A DNA stretch of 15,035 nucleotides, from NCBI GenBank assembly GCA_035493835.1, contig DATJHO010000155.1, positions 1-15,035 on the forward strand, written 5' to 3'. The first letter of the stretch is position 1; every line of letters starts with the position of its first letter. The notes under the pieces were generated by a model. The model had not been told where the DNA came from, made no database searches, and saw only the letters and a program-made list of their open reading frames with translations. This DNA comes from DASZTU01 sp035493835. Lineage in GTDB: Bacteria > Pseudomonadota > Alphaproteobacteria > Rhizobiales > Devosiaceae. The position numbers were made by a program, and so were the translations under genes. Below, piece by piece: positions 1 through 7,086 of the stretch.

Positions 1-77
1 GGCGCATCGTCGACCATCTCAGCAGCGACCGCGCCGAGGAGCTGAAGGCGCTGCTGCGCGAATTGATGCGGGGCTAG
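1..77 (+). CDS. C-terminal fragment of an unidentified protein, possibly a MarR-type regulator
   Basis: An open frame runs in from the left edge (first whole codon at 3) and stops at TAG 75-77, giving 24 residues that begin RIVDHLSSDRAEELKALL and end LMRG. The piece is amphipathic and helical with many Leu and Arg. It resembles the last dimerisation helix of MarR-family regulators, where an acidic 'ER' stretch precedes a Leu-rich ALL-x-L end. That resemblance is weak, and many other proteins end this way. The codon use (GC-rich third positions) fits a real gene. The rest of the gene lies outside the window, so no function is assigned with confidence. Confidence 0.4.
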   Translation, partial: RIVDHLSSDRAEELKALLRELMRG

Positions 78-349
78 AGCAGAAGGACGCGGCGTGCGTG
101 CTGAGACTTCGGCACTCGCCCTCATGAGCCCCGATGAGTCCCCTCACGGTGAGCCCGTCGAATCACGAGGGTTTGGCGGCGCTCATGCTTCGATGAGCCC
201 GGCGTTGCTTTGCCGGCTAAGCCGATCTAGGGGCAGCGCAACCGGCTCGTCATGAAGGGGCGTAGGAGGAGGGGAGTTGCTCCACCTTGCCTTCACATGC
301 CGCCCCTCACATGTGCTGACAGAGCATGATCCGGTTGTGCTGAACCAAC
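78..349. other. Intergenic DNA with small hairpins, no gene seen
   Basis: No convincing reading frame lies here. Two small perfect hairpins follow each other: GCTCAT (181-186) pairs with ATGAGC (193-198), and CCGGC (199-203) pairs with GCCGG (212-216). No T-run follows them, so they are poor intrinsic terminators. The stretch around 120-175, with repeated CTCA/TGAG words, looks like a decayed palindromic intergenic repeat. The short frames here lack ribosome binding sites and family resemblance. Confidence 0.4.
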
Positions 350-376
350 AGAAATTCCCGCCTTCGCGGGAATGAC
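350..376 (+). repeat. REP-like hairpin repeat, copy 1
   Basis: ATTCCCGC (354-361) and GCGGGAAT (366-373) form a perfect 8-bp stem around the loop CTTC, followed by GAC. This is the widespread 'ATTCCCGC...GCGGGAATGAC' intergenic hairpin found in many proteobacteria. A second copy in the opposite direction lies 37 bp away at 414-440, so the two form a back-to-back pair. Confidence 0.8.
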
Positions 377-413
377 GCCGCGGATGTGGCACGGTTCTTC
401 CCCGGCAATCCCG

Positions 414-440
414 GTCACTCCCGCGAAGGCGGGAATCTCT
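414..440 (-). repeat. REP-like hairpin repeat, copy 2 (inverted)
   Basis: This is the reverse complement of the copy at 350-376, with only two base differences over 27 bp (positions 418 and 437 by eye). The stem is CTCCCGC / GCGGGAA around GAAG. The inverted pair with a short spacer resembles bacterial interspersed mosaic elements built from two REPs. One of the two changes opens the outermost base pair of the stem. Confidence 0.8.
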
Positions 441-459
441 GTTTTACGGGCTACGCACC

Positions 460-558
460 TAGAGCGCCAGATGTTCCGATGGGATCGGAACGGCGCTCTA
501 TCCTTTTGTTTGCGCATCGGATTCGTCCGAAAAGTGGTACCCACTTTTCGGTCCGATG
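460..558 (+). repeat. Two-hairpin intergenic repeat, left copy
   Basis: Two stem-loops stand in series. Hairpin A pairs TAGAGCGCC (460-468) with GGCGCTCTA (492-500), and inside it GTTCCGAT (473-480) with ATCGGAAC (484-491) around GGG. Hairpin B pairs CATCGGA (515-521) with TCCGATG (552-558), and inside it CCGAAAAGTGG (527-537) with CCACTTTTCGG (541-551) around TAC. A related element with the same order of parts lies inverted at 13171-13274. It sits just downstream of the last amidase gene (minus strand) and could help end that transcript, but there is no T-tract. Confidence 0.75.
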
Positions 559-627
559 TGCCAATCTTGCGCCCACGAAGCCGTCGAGCGCAAACGATCC
601 CTCGAAGTGGATCAAGCTCCGAACCCC

Positions 628-2028
628 TCACACTGGCGGCCGGCGCAGGTGATAGTCCGTGACCTGCTGGTAGGCGTGCGCCACCTTGAGCAGCAGCGCC
701 TCTGAGCCGTGCGCGCCGACCAGTTGGAAGGCGACCGGCCGGCCGTCATTGGTGAAGCCGCAGGGCAGCGTCACCGTCGGGCTGCCGCTGGCATCGAACG
801 GCATGGTGAAGCGCATGAGGTCCTCGAGGCTGTTGGCGTTCCAGTCGCGCGCCTGCGCCCAGGTGGGCGTGCCTTTGCGGAAGACCGGGGCGATCACGAT
901 CTCGACTTCGCTGAACAGGCTCAGCACCGCTCCCTTGAACTGGTGGCGAATGATATTGGCCTTGCCGATCTCGATGGGCGAGCGCTTGTGCGCCTTCTCC
1001 AGCGTGGTCCGCAGGTTTTCGCCATATCGATTGGCCTGCGAGGGAAAGGTGTCGGCGTGTGCGGCCGCGATCTCGGCCGAGGACAAGGCCATCGCCGACC
1101 CGAACAGCGGCTTCATGTCGGGGAAACCGATCGGCCGGGTCACGGCGCCCAGATCCCGGAGTACCGCCACGGCCTCCTTGATCATCGCCATGGTCACCGG
1201 CTCGGCGCCATCCCCGATGTAATCCCAATCGAGCCCGACCGAAACGCCCCGCGCGCCGTCGACCCCATCGAGTTCCGCGTAATAATCCGGCACGGGCGTT
1301 GGCAGGGAGGTCGGATCCTTCGCGTCGTGCCCGGCCAAAACCTTGAGCATGATCGCTGAATCCGCTGCCGACCGCGTCATCGGCCCGAGGTGGTCGAAGG
1401 TCGCTGCAAGGTCGAAAATGCCATAGCGGCTGACGCGGCCCCAGGTCGGCTTGACGCCAGTGAGGGCATTGCAGGCCGAGGGGAAACGGATCGAGCCACC
1501 GGTGTCCGAACCGATGCTGCCGAAGCACATTCCCGTCGCCGACGCGATACCTGAGCCGGAAGACGAAACGCCCGTCCACAGGTCCTCTTTCCAGGGATTG
1601 ACCGGCTGGGGCAGCTCCGGATGGTGCTCCATGGTGGCGCCCTCGGTCATGTGCAGTTTGCCCAGCAGCACGGCGCCCCCCTGCTCCAGCCTGGTCACGA
1701 CCGTTGCGTCGTGATCCGGCACGAAGTCCTCGTGGATGGTCATGCCGGCGGTGGTCTTGATGCCCTTGGTGAAGCAGAGATCCTTCACGGCGATCGGGAT
1801 GCCGTGCATCGGCCCCCGGTGTTTTCCCTGCTCCAGCTCCTTGGTGGCGCGCTCGGCCTGCTCTCGCGCCAGGTTCGCCGTGACGGTGGTGTACGCCCTG
1901 AGACCGCCGTCCATGGCCTCGATGCGGGCCAGCATCGCCTCGGTCAGCTCGATCGGCGAAATCTCGCGGCGCTTGATGGCATCGCCCACCATGCTCATCG
2001 GCTGATAGTGAATATCGTTCAAATTCAT
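628..2028 (-). CDS. Amidase-signature family amidohydrolase (third of three in operon)
   Basis: A cytoplasmic amidase-signature hydrolase of 466 aa, a normal length for single-domain members of the GatA/AtzE/AtzF group. These enzymes cleave amide C-N bonds through a Ser-cisSer-Lys triad. Lys82 sits in the AVKDL motif, the serine cluster SSSGSG lies at about 155-160, and the nucleophile Ser179 lies in GSDTGGSIRFPS. The triad therefore appears complete. I chose the ATG at 2028 because GGAG at 2035-2038 lies 6 nt upstream. A TTG at 2040 and an ATG at 2031 are in frame but too close to or overlapping that site. It is the last gene of the minus-strand operon, 21 nt after the middle amidase, which it resembles most closely (shared TWGRVSRYG and IGLDWDY-like stretches), suggesting tandem duplication. 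The substrate is unknown. Confidence 0.92.
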   Translation of the reverse strand: MNLNDIHYQPMSMVGDAIKRREISPIELTEAMLARIEAMDGGLRAYTTVTANLAREQAERATKELEQGKHRGPMHGIPIAVKDLCFTKGIKTTAGMTIHEDFVPDHDATVVTRLEQGGAVLLGKLHMTEGATMEHHPELPQPVNPWKEDLWTGVSSSGSGIASATGMCFGSIGSDTGGSIRFPSACNALTGVKPTWGRVSRYGIFDLAATFDHLGPMTRSAADSAIMLKVLAGHDAKDPTSLPTPVPDYYAELDGVDGARGVSVGLDWDYIGDGAEPVTMAMIKEAVAVLRDLGAVTRPIGFPDMKPLFGSAMALSSAEIAAAHADTFPSQANRYGENLRTTLEKAHKRSPIEIGKANIIRHQFKGAVLSLFSEVEIVIAPVFRKGTPTWAQARDWNANSLEDLMRFTMPFDASGSPTVTLPCGFTNDGRPVAFQLVGAHGSEALLLKVAHAYQQVTDYHLRRPPV

Positions 2029-2034
2029 CATTAG

Positions 2035-2038
2035 CTCC
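2035..2038 (-). promoter_or_regulatory. Ribosome binding site deciding the start of the last amidase
   Basis: GGAG on the minus strand, 6 nt ahead of the ATG at 2028-2026. It is only 3 nt from the ATG at 2031 and overlaps the in-frame TTG codon region at 2040, which favours the 2028 start. Confidence 0.6.
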
Positions 2039-2049
2039 AATGCGGTAGA

Positions 2050-3453
2050 TTATTGCAGTTTTGGGCGCTGCCGGTGCCAGGCGGTCGCCTGCTGGAAGGC
2101 GTGCCCCGCCTTGAGCAGGGTTGCCTCGCCGAGATGGCGGCCGATCAGTTGCATGGCGAGCGGCAGGCCGATGCTGCTCATGCCGGTCGGGAAGGTGATC
2201 GTGGGGCTGCCGGACATATTGTACGGCCCGCAATAGCGCCCGAACTGCGGGATGCTTTTGAACACGTCGCCCAGCTCATCATAGAGGATGCCGATCTTGG
2301 GCATCACCGGCGCGGCGATGACGTCGACGGCCTCGAAGGTCTTCATCAGTTCGCCCTTGAACCGGTCCTTCTCGATATAGGCGCTGGCAACGACGGTCGG
2401 GTCATAGGCGAAGCCGCGCTCGATCACACCCTTGAGCTCGCCGAAGCCCGAGGGATCCGCTTTGAACAGCTCGCGGTGATAGTTGGCGCACTCGGTCTCC
2501 ATGATGACGAGCTGCAGCCGCGCCGCAGCCTCGACCGACGGTACCTTGATCGGCACGATCTGGGCGCCGATCGACCTGTAGACATCGAGCGCGGCCTTGA
2601 TGCCGGCGACGATCTCGGGATCGGTATCGGTCGAGACATAGTCCCAGTCGATGCCGATCCTGAGGTCGCGGGCCCCGAATACCCCCTCGAGCGAGCCAAG
2701 GTAATTGGGCACCGGGCCGGTGAGGCTGGTCGGATCGTTGACGTCGTGGCCCGCGATCACGTCCATCATCGCCGCAGCATCGGCGGCGGAGCGGCACATC
2801 GGCCCGACGGTGTCGAGCGAATTGGCGAGGGTGAAGACGCCGTAGCGGCTCACCCTGCCCCAGGTCACCTTCAGACCCGTCAAGCCGTTGGCGCCGGAAG
2901 GAAAGCGGATCGAACCGCCGGTATCGGAACCGAGGCTGCCGAAGCAGAGCCCCGCCGCCGTCGCAACGCCCGAGCCGGAGGACGAACCGCCTGGCCAGTA
3001 GCCCTTGACGTAAGGGTGGTTCGGGGCTTCGCCGAAGCCCGGGTGATGCGGCGCCAGCGCCCCCTCATGCAGGTGCAACCGGCCCAGTATCACGGCGCCG
3101 GCCGCGACCAGCCGCTCGACGAGCGTCGCGGTGTAGTTGGCCTTGAAGTCCTTGTAGGCCATCGAGCCGAACGTCGCCGGCACCCCTGCCGTGTAGAAAA
3201 GATCCTTGATGGCGATAGGTACGCCATGCAGGGGTCCGCGGTAGCGGCCGACGGCGATCTCGGCGTCCGCCGTCCTGGCCTGTGCACGGGCTTCGTCGGC
3301 CATCACCACCAGATAGCTGTGGAGGTCGGCATCGACGGTCGCGATGCGGGCCAGCATCGTCTCGGTCAAGGCAGCCGACGACAGCGCGCCGCTCTTGAGA
3401 TTGGCCGCCACCTCGATCAGCGACGCGAAGGGTAGATCGTTATTGGCAAGCAT
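2050..3453 (-). CDS. Amidase-signature family amidohydrolase (second of three in operon)
   Basis: A 467-aa cytoplasmic amidase. The amidase-signature core is easy to read: Lys83 in AIKDLF, PGGSSSGSG at 154-162 with the cis-Ser cluster at 157-159, and nucleophile Ser181 in GSDTGGSIRFPSG. Downstream come the typical TWGRVSRYGVF and GSPTITFPTG segments, the latter near the C-terminus at the substrate pocket. The start ATG at 3453 has GGGAG (3462-3466) 8 nt upstream, separated by an A-rich run. The gene begins 13 nt after the first amidase ends, and the ribosome site fills that gap, so co-transcription is very likely. It is closest to the next gene downstream (628-2028). Which amide it cleaves cannot be told from the sequence. 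Confidence 0.93.
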   Translation of the reverse strand: MLANNDLPFASLIEVAANLKSGALSSAALTETMLARIATVDADLHSYLVVMADEARAQARTADAEIAVGRYRGPLHGVPIAIKDLFYTAGVPATFGSMAYKDFKANYTATLVERLVAAGAVILGRLHLHEGALAPHHPGFGEAPNHPYVKGYWPGGSSSGSGVATAAGLCFGSLGSDTGGSIRFPSGANGLTGLKVTWGRVSRYGVFTLANSLDTVGPMCRSAADAAAMMDVIAGHDVNDPTSLTGPVPNYLGSLEGVFGARDLRIGIDWDYVSTDTDPEIVAGIKAALDVYRSIGAQIVPIKVPSVEAAARLQLVIMETECANYHRELFKADPSGFGELKGVIERGFAYDPTVVASAYIEKDRFKGELMKTFEAVDVIAAPVMPKIGILYDELGDVFKSIPQFGRYCGPYNMSGSPTITFPTGMSSIGLPLAMQLIGRHLGEATLLKAGHAFQQATAWHRQRPKLQ

Positions 3454-3466
3454 CTTTTTTACTCCC

Positions 3467-4885
3467 TCATGCCGCCAGCGAGGCCGGCATGCCCGGCCGC
3501 AAATGGGTGATATCGGCGACCGCCTCGTAGGCGCTGCCGACTTGGAACACGGTCGGCTCGTCGAACGGCCGGCCGACGATCTGTGCCCCCATTGGCAGCC
3601 CGCTCGCCGAGAACCCGATCGGCAGGGCCAAGGCCGGGCTGCCGGTGACGTTGAAGGGGTTGTTCATCATCCCCGCAAACCGCCCGGCATCCGGGCCGAA
3701 GCTGTCGAAGGATGGCGCTGGAGTGAGGGAGGTGGGGGCGAGCAGCACGTCATGGCTCGACAGCACCGCATTGAGCGCGTCGGTCAGTTCGCGGCGCAGC
3801 CGCAGGGCCTGCACGTAGTCAGCCGCCGACAACACGGCGCCGCCGATGATGCGCTGGTAGGTATAGCGGCCGTAAGCCATCGGCCGGCTCTTCAGATTTT
3901 GCTCGTGGATGGCATAGGCCTCGGCGAACATGATGACGCGGCCGCAGGCTTCATACATGTCGTAGGCCGGCAGCTTGACCAGCTCGACGGTGGCGCCGCA
4001 ATCGCCAAGGGTTTTTGCCGTGTTGTCGAGCAGCGACACGATCTCCTTGTTGGCCATGGGATGGTCGATGAAAAAGTCGCGGGCGTAGCCGACCTTGATG
4101 CCCCTCAGGTCCTTGCCCAGCTTGGCGGTGAAATCGGGCACCGGAACATCGGCGCTGGCGGGATCCTTCGGGTCATGGCCGGCAATCACCTGCATGGTCA
4201 GCGCCGCGTCCTCGACGCTCCAGCTCAGCGGCCCGCAATGATCGAGCGTGTAGGAGAGCGGAAAAACGCCGCGCCGCGACACGCGCCCATAGGTCGGCTT
4301 GATCCCGACGATGCCGCAATTGGCGGCAGGGCCGCGGATCGAACCGCCGGTATCCGAGCCCATCGCCATTCGCACCATGCCCGACGCCACCGCGGCGCCT
4401 GAGCCGGAGGAGGAACCGCTGGTGACATGATCGGTGTTCCAGGGGTTGCGCGCCGGTGGGAACGGCAGGTCGAAACTGGGCCCGCCGATAGCGAATTCGT
4501 GCGTCCCCACCTTGCCCATCAGCACGCCGCCCCCGGCCGCGAGCTTGGCCGCGACCACGGAATCCTCGGCTGGGATGTTGTCGATCAGCAGCTTGGAATG
4601 ACAGGTCGTGCGAATGCCGGCCGTGTCGTAAATGTCCTTCAGCGCATACGGGACACCGTGCAGCGGGCCGTGGTCGATGCCGTTCTTGAGCTCGGCGTCG
4701 GCTCGATCGGCATCGGCCAGCGCCCGCTCGCGGGTCACCAGGACGAAGGCGTGCAAATCCTTGTCCAGCGTGCCGATCCGGCCCAGCGCGTGGTCCGTGA
4801 GTGCCCGCGAGGTGACATGGCCGGCGCGCAGCGCCGCGCCGGACTCGGCGATCGAGAGTTCATGAAGAGGCTTGGAAATGCTCAT
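3467..4885 (-). CDS. Amidase-signature family amidohydrolase paired with an AtzG-like subunit
   Basis: A 472-aa amidase with Lys83 in ALKDIYDTAG, the serine cluster in SGSSSGSG (156-163, serines 158-160) and nucleophile Ser182 in GSDTGGSIRGPA. It differs from the other two amidases in the pocket (RGPAANCG instead of RFPSGANG) and in its helical C-terminal half, so it is the most divergent of the three. Its ATG overlaps the stop of the 68-aa AtzG-like gene as ATGA (4882-4885), a sign of translational coupling and usually of subunit partnership. In cyanuric acid degradation operons, atzG lies directly before atzE, so this gene occupies the atzE position. A 1-carboxybiuret hydrolase activity is possible but not shown: no atzD or atzF/H partner is visible here. 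Confidence 0.93.
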   Translation of the reverse strand: MSISKPLHELSIAESGAALRAGHVTSRALTDHALGRIGTLDKDLHAFVLVTRERALADADRADAELKNGIDHGPLHGVPYALKDIYDTAGIRTTCHSKLLIDNIPAEDSVVAAKLAAGGGVLMGKVGTHEFAIGGPSFDLPFPPARNPWNTDHVTSGSSSGSGAAVASGMVRMAMGSDTGGSIRGPAANCGIVGIKPTYGRVSRRGVFPLSYTLDHCGPLSWSVEDAALTMQVIAGHDPKDPASADVPVPDFTAKLGKDLRGIKVGYARDFFIDHPMANKEIVSLLDNTAKTLGDCGATVELVKLPAYDMYEACGRVIMFAEAYAIHEQNLKSRPMAYGRYTYQRIIGGAVLSAADYVQALRLRRELTDALNAVLSSHDVLLAPTSLTPAPSFDSFGPDAGRFAGMMNNPFNVTGSPALALPIGFSASGLPMGAQIVGRPFDEPTVFQVGSAYEAVADITHLRPGMPASLAA

Positions 4886-5088
4886 TTTTGCGCCTCCGCG
4901 GCGAGGGAGAAGATATTGGAGGGTTCCGCCGCCGCCGTGCGTGGCTGCCGAAGCCAGTGCGTCGCGGCTAGAACCGCCTTGGCCGACTCGATGGCGCCGG
5001 TCTTGCGGTCGAATGGCAGCACCACGCCGGCATGCATGAAGCGCGCCTCGATCTCCGCGGTTTCGGGGGATTTGTTGTCCTGGCTCAT
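4882..5088 (-). CDS. Small AtzG/GatC-like amidase partner subunit (DUF4089-like)
   Basis: A 68-aa protein and the first gene of the minus-strand operon. It has an excellent ribosome site, AGGAG (5095-5099), 6 nt before the ATG. The layout fits small GatC-like subunits: an N-terminal helix ending in a hydrophobic 'AGVVLPFD' turn, a middle helix (about 30-45, GAIESAKAVLAATHWL), and a C-terminal tail with EPSNIF resembling the 'EPa-x-F' tail of AtzG and GatC. AtzG-type proteins bind and stabilise their amidase, as in the AtzE-AtzG complex. The 4-nt overlap with the following amidase supports pairing with that enzyme rather than the other two. Family assignment is by eye from length, tail motif and context. 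Confidence 0.75.
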   Translation of the reverse strand: MSQDNKSPETAEIEARFMHAGVVLPFDRKTGAIESAKAVLAATHWLRQPRTAAAEPSNIFSLAAEAQK

Positions 5089-5113
5089 GAAGGTCTCCTA
5101 GGGATCATGAGCC

Positions 5114-5142
5114 TTTATAGTACGGCTCCTGATAGTTGAAAA
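5114..5142 (-). promoter_or_regulatory. Candidate sigma-70-type promoter for the amidase operon
   Basis: On the minus strand, TTTTCA (5142-5137) and TATAAA (5119-5114) are 17 bp apart, a usual -35/-10 spacing, and lie about 26 nt before the AtzG-like start codon. The -10 is inside a short dyad, GAGCC (5109-5113) / GGCTC (5124-5128), which could be a repressor site. The match is moderate; AT-rich spots in GC-rich DNA can mimic this. Confidence 0.4.
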
Positions 5143-5229
5143 CGATAATATTTGATGCGCAAGAAATGCCCGGGTCGCCCGCTTTTTGCGCACTCATGAG
5201 GGGCATTCAGCGGATCCAGGACCGTGAAA

Positions 5230-5241
5230 TTGCTGCAGCAA
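5230..5241. promoter_or_regulatory. Palindrome, candidate upstream activator site 1
   Basis: TTGCTGCAGCAA is a perfect 12-bp palindrome centred about 137 bp upstream of the predicted sigma-54 start (5373). This is the usual distance for enhancer-binding protein sites. It does not match the NtrC consensus, so another activator would be needed. Confidence 0.45.
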
Positions 5242-5257
5242 CCGCGATGTCTTGAGC

Positions 5258-5272
5258 GCATGGCTGCCATGC
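5258..5272. promoter_or_regulatory. Palindrome, candidate upstream activator site 2
   Basis: GCATGGC-T-GCCATGC is a perfect 7+1+7 palindrome centred at 5265, about 108 bp upstream of the predicted sigma-54 start. Its centre is about 29.5 bp from the first palindrome, close to three helical turns. The sequences of the two palindromes differ, so they may bind different proteins. Confidence 0.45.
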
Positions 5273-5346
5273 TGTGGGGATTCTACCAAGGCGAGTGGGG
5301 CCAATGGCGCGCCAGCTCATCGCACAACTACTTTCGTTTTCAAGTT

Positions 5347-5362
5347 TGGCACGGACGTTGCA
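5347..5362 (+). promoter_or_regulatory. Sigma-54 (RpoN) promoter for the ABC transporter operon
   Basis: TGGCACG (5347-5353), four bases, then TTGCA (5358-5362) match the -24/-12 consensus TGGCACG-N4-TTGCW at every defined base. The invariant GG (5348-5349) and GC (5360-5361) are exactly 10 bp apart. The expected start is near 5373, 49 nt before the binding-protein ATG. Sigma-54 control always needs an ATP-using activator bound upstream. It is common for nitrogen and alternative-substrate genes. Confidence 0.88.
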
Positions 5363-5406
5363 TCGTCCTCGGGTGCAGCCTCGCTTCGGCGACGCAACGC
5401 AATTTT

Positions 5407-5412
5407 GAGAGG
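5407..5412 (+). promoter_or_regulatory. Ribosome binding site deciding the start of the binding protein
   Basis: GAGAGG lies 9 nt before the ATG at 5422, and that ATG begins a proper signal peptide. This supports 5422 over the in-frame upstream start at 5224. Confidence 0.65.
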
Positions 5413-5421
5413 TGTCAAAGC

Positions 5422-7008
5422 ATGCGTCTGAGAACACTGACTCGGCTGATCGGGCTGGCCGCGCTCACATTCGTGGGGCTGGGCGGCATGGCGGCACGGG
5501 CCGAGAGCGTCCTTACCGTCGCCATGACCGCCGCCGACATTCCCGACGATACCGGCGCGCCAGATCAGGGCTATGAAGGCTATCGCTTCGTTGGCTACAC
5601 GCTCTACGACTCGCTGGTGGAGTGGGACCTGTCGCACTCCGACAAGGTCGCCGAGATCACCCCGGGCCTCGCCACAGACTGGGCGGTCGATCCCAAGAAC
5701 AACACCCGCTGGATCCTGCACCTGCGCAAGGGCGTGAAATTCCACGACGGGTGCCCGTTCAACGCCGACACCGTCACCTGGAATTTTGCCCGCGTGATGG
5801 ACCCCAAGGCCCCGCAGTTCAACGCGCGCCATGCGGCCTTCCAAGGCGCGGCCATCATCAACATCGCCAGCGTCGACAAGGTGGACGACGACACCGTCGC
5901 CATCAACACCAAGGGCCCGGACTCGCTGCTGCCTTATGACATCGCCGAGTTCTTCATGATCTCGCCCTGCCGGCTCAAGGCGGACGGCTACGACTACACC
6001 AAGTTCATGAACAACCCCTCGGGCACTGGGCCGTACAAATTTACGAGCCTGGTGCCGCACCAGCGGCTCGAGCTCGTCGCGAACAAGGACTATTGGAATC
6101 CCAAGCGCGTCCCCAAACAGGACCGGCTGGTGCTGCTGCCGATGCCCGAGGCCTCGACCCGCGCCGCTGCGCTGCTCTCGGGCCAGGTGAATTTCGTCGA
6201 GGCGCCCTCCCCTGACACCATCCCGCAGCTCAAGGCGGCCGGGATGCAAATCATCACCGTGCCCTACCCGCATAACTGGGACTACCAGGTCCGCCTCGAC
6301 GAGAAACCCTTCAGCGACATTCGCGTCCGGCAAGCCGCCAATTACGCCATCAACCGCGACGAGATCGTTGAATTCCTGCAGGGCATCGCTACCCCGGCCT
6401 ATGAACGGCTGATCTCGACCCAGCCCTGGTACGGCAATCCGACCAAGTACGAGTACAACCCGGACAAGGCCAAGGAGCTGCTGAAGGAGGCCGGGTGCGT
6501 CCCGTGCGAGTTCAAGGTCGCGATTTCGACCTCGGGCTCGGGGCAGATGCAGCCGCTGCCGATGAATGAACTGGTCAAGGAGCAACTCGAGGCCGTCGGC
6601 TTCAAGGTAGACCTGGTGCCGATGGATTGGAACGCCCTTATCGGCGTCTGGCTCGGCGGGGCCAAGAAGAGCGGCTTCGACGCCATGAACTTCTCGCTCG
6701 CGCCGATCGATCCGGTCCAGGGCATCCTCAAGATGAACATGACCAAGTACCAGTCGCCGAACGGCAGCAATTGGGGCAACTACTCGAACCCCCAGGTCGA
6801 CGAATGGGGCAATGAGGCGCTGGCCGAGTTCGATCCGGTCAAGCGAAACGCCCTGCTCACCAAGATCAACGAGCAATCCACCAAGGACGCCGGAGAGATT
6901 TTCATCGTCCACGACCTCAACCCGCGCGCGCTATCGCCAAAGCTCCACGGCTTCGTGCAGGCGCAGAGCTGGTTCCAGGACCTGACGCCGATCACCGTCG
7001 AACCGTGA
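5422..7008 (+). CDS. ABC transporter substrate-binding protein, family 5 (DppA/OppA type)
   Basis: A periplasmic solute-binding protein of 528 aa that delivers a peptide-like or other small ligand to the permease encoded downstream. Residues 1-27 form a signal peptide: basic start (RLRTLTR), hydrophobic core, cleavage after ARA before ES. The mature protein carries family 5 landmarks: the LRKGVKFHDG stretch (101-110), SGTGPYKF (200-207) and VRQAANYAINRDEI (302-315). Cys359 and Cys362 (GCVPCEF) and Cys111/Cys183 are present, and a disulfide is possible. It has no lipobox, so it should be soluble. The ATG at 5422 was chosen for its signal peptide and ribosome site. It is the first gene after the sigma-54 promoter. 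Family 5 ligands range from peptides to nickel and opines, so the substrate is open. Confidence 0.93.
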   Translation: MRLRTLTRLIGLAALTFVGLGGMAARAESVLTVAMTAADIPDDTGAPDQGYEGYRFVGYTLYDSLVEWDLSHSDKVAEITPGLATDWAVDPKNNTRWILHLRKGVKFHDGCPFNADTVTWNFARVMDPKAPQFNARHAAFQGAAIINIASVDKVDDDTVAINTKGPDSLLPYDIAEFFMISPCRLKADGYDYTKFMNNPSGTGPYKFTSLVPHQRLELVANKDYWNPKRVPKQDRLVLLPMPEASTRAAALLSGQVNFVEAPSPDTIPQLKAAGMQIITVPYPHNWDYQVRLDEKPFSDIRVRQAANYAINRDEIVEFLQGIATPAYERLISTQPWYGNPTKYEYNPDKAKELLKEAGCVPCEFKVAISTSGSGQMQPLPMNELVKEQLEAVGFKVDLVPMDWNALIGVWLGGAKKSGFDAMNFSLAPIDPVQGILKMNMTKYQSPNGSNWGNYSNPQVDEWGNEALAEFDPVKRNALLTKINEQSTKDAGEIFIVHDLNPRALSPKLHGFVQAQSWFQDLTPITVEP

Positions 7009-7086
7009 TCCGCCGAGACCCAAGGCCCGTGCGCAGAGACCTCTCCAGCGCGCGGGCAGACCCAATCTCAAGTCCGGAGAAGTGAC

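Larger units (their letters stand above)
5089..5421. promoter_or_regulatory. Divergent control region between amidase and transporter operons
   Basis: This 333-bp gap separates two divergent operons. It holds a leftward sigma-70-like promoter (5114-5142), two perfect palindromes (5230-5241, 5258-5272) and a rightward sigma-54 promoter (5347-5362). An open frame from 5224 continues into the binding-protein gene, but its N-terminal residues look random and lack a signal sequence, so the region is treated as non-coding. Confidence 0.7.

Noticed and set aside
387..402. Second sigma-54-like sequence (TGGCACG followed by TTCCC)
   Set aside because: The -24 half is good, but the -12 half lacks the essential GC (it reads CC), and no gene follows on that strand.
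350..440. CRISPR-like array
   Set aside because: Only two repeat units, in inverted orientation and with self-complementary stems. No array or cas genes.
2053..3435. Long open frame antisense to the middle amidase
   Set aside because: It is a GC-rich mirror of a clear amidase gene, has low-complexity His/Arg/Gly content and no family resemblance.
3467..5088. Calling the first two genes atzG and atzE
   Set aside because: The subunit pairing is similar, but no other cyanuric acid pathway gene is present and the amidase's substrate cannot be read from its sequence.
5156..5192. Inverted repeat TGCGCAA ... TTGCGCA in the control region
   Set aside because: The arms are 7 bp with a 23-bp spacer, and it fits neither promoter geometry. 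Could be chance.
5224..5421. N-terminal extension of the binding protein by 66 residues
   Set aside because: The added residues look random, contain the sigma-54 promoter, and would bury the signal peptide. The ATG at 5422 has its own ribosome site.
5317..6912. Long minus-strand frame across the binding-protein gene
   Set aside because: It is a shadow of the SBP gene, Val/Gly/Asp-rich without recognisable domains.
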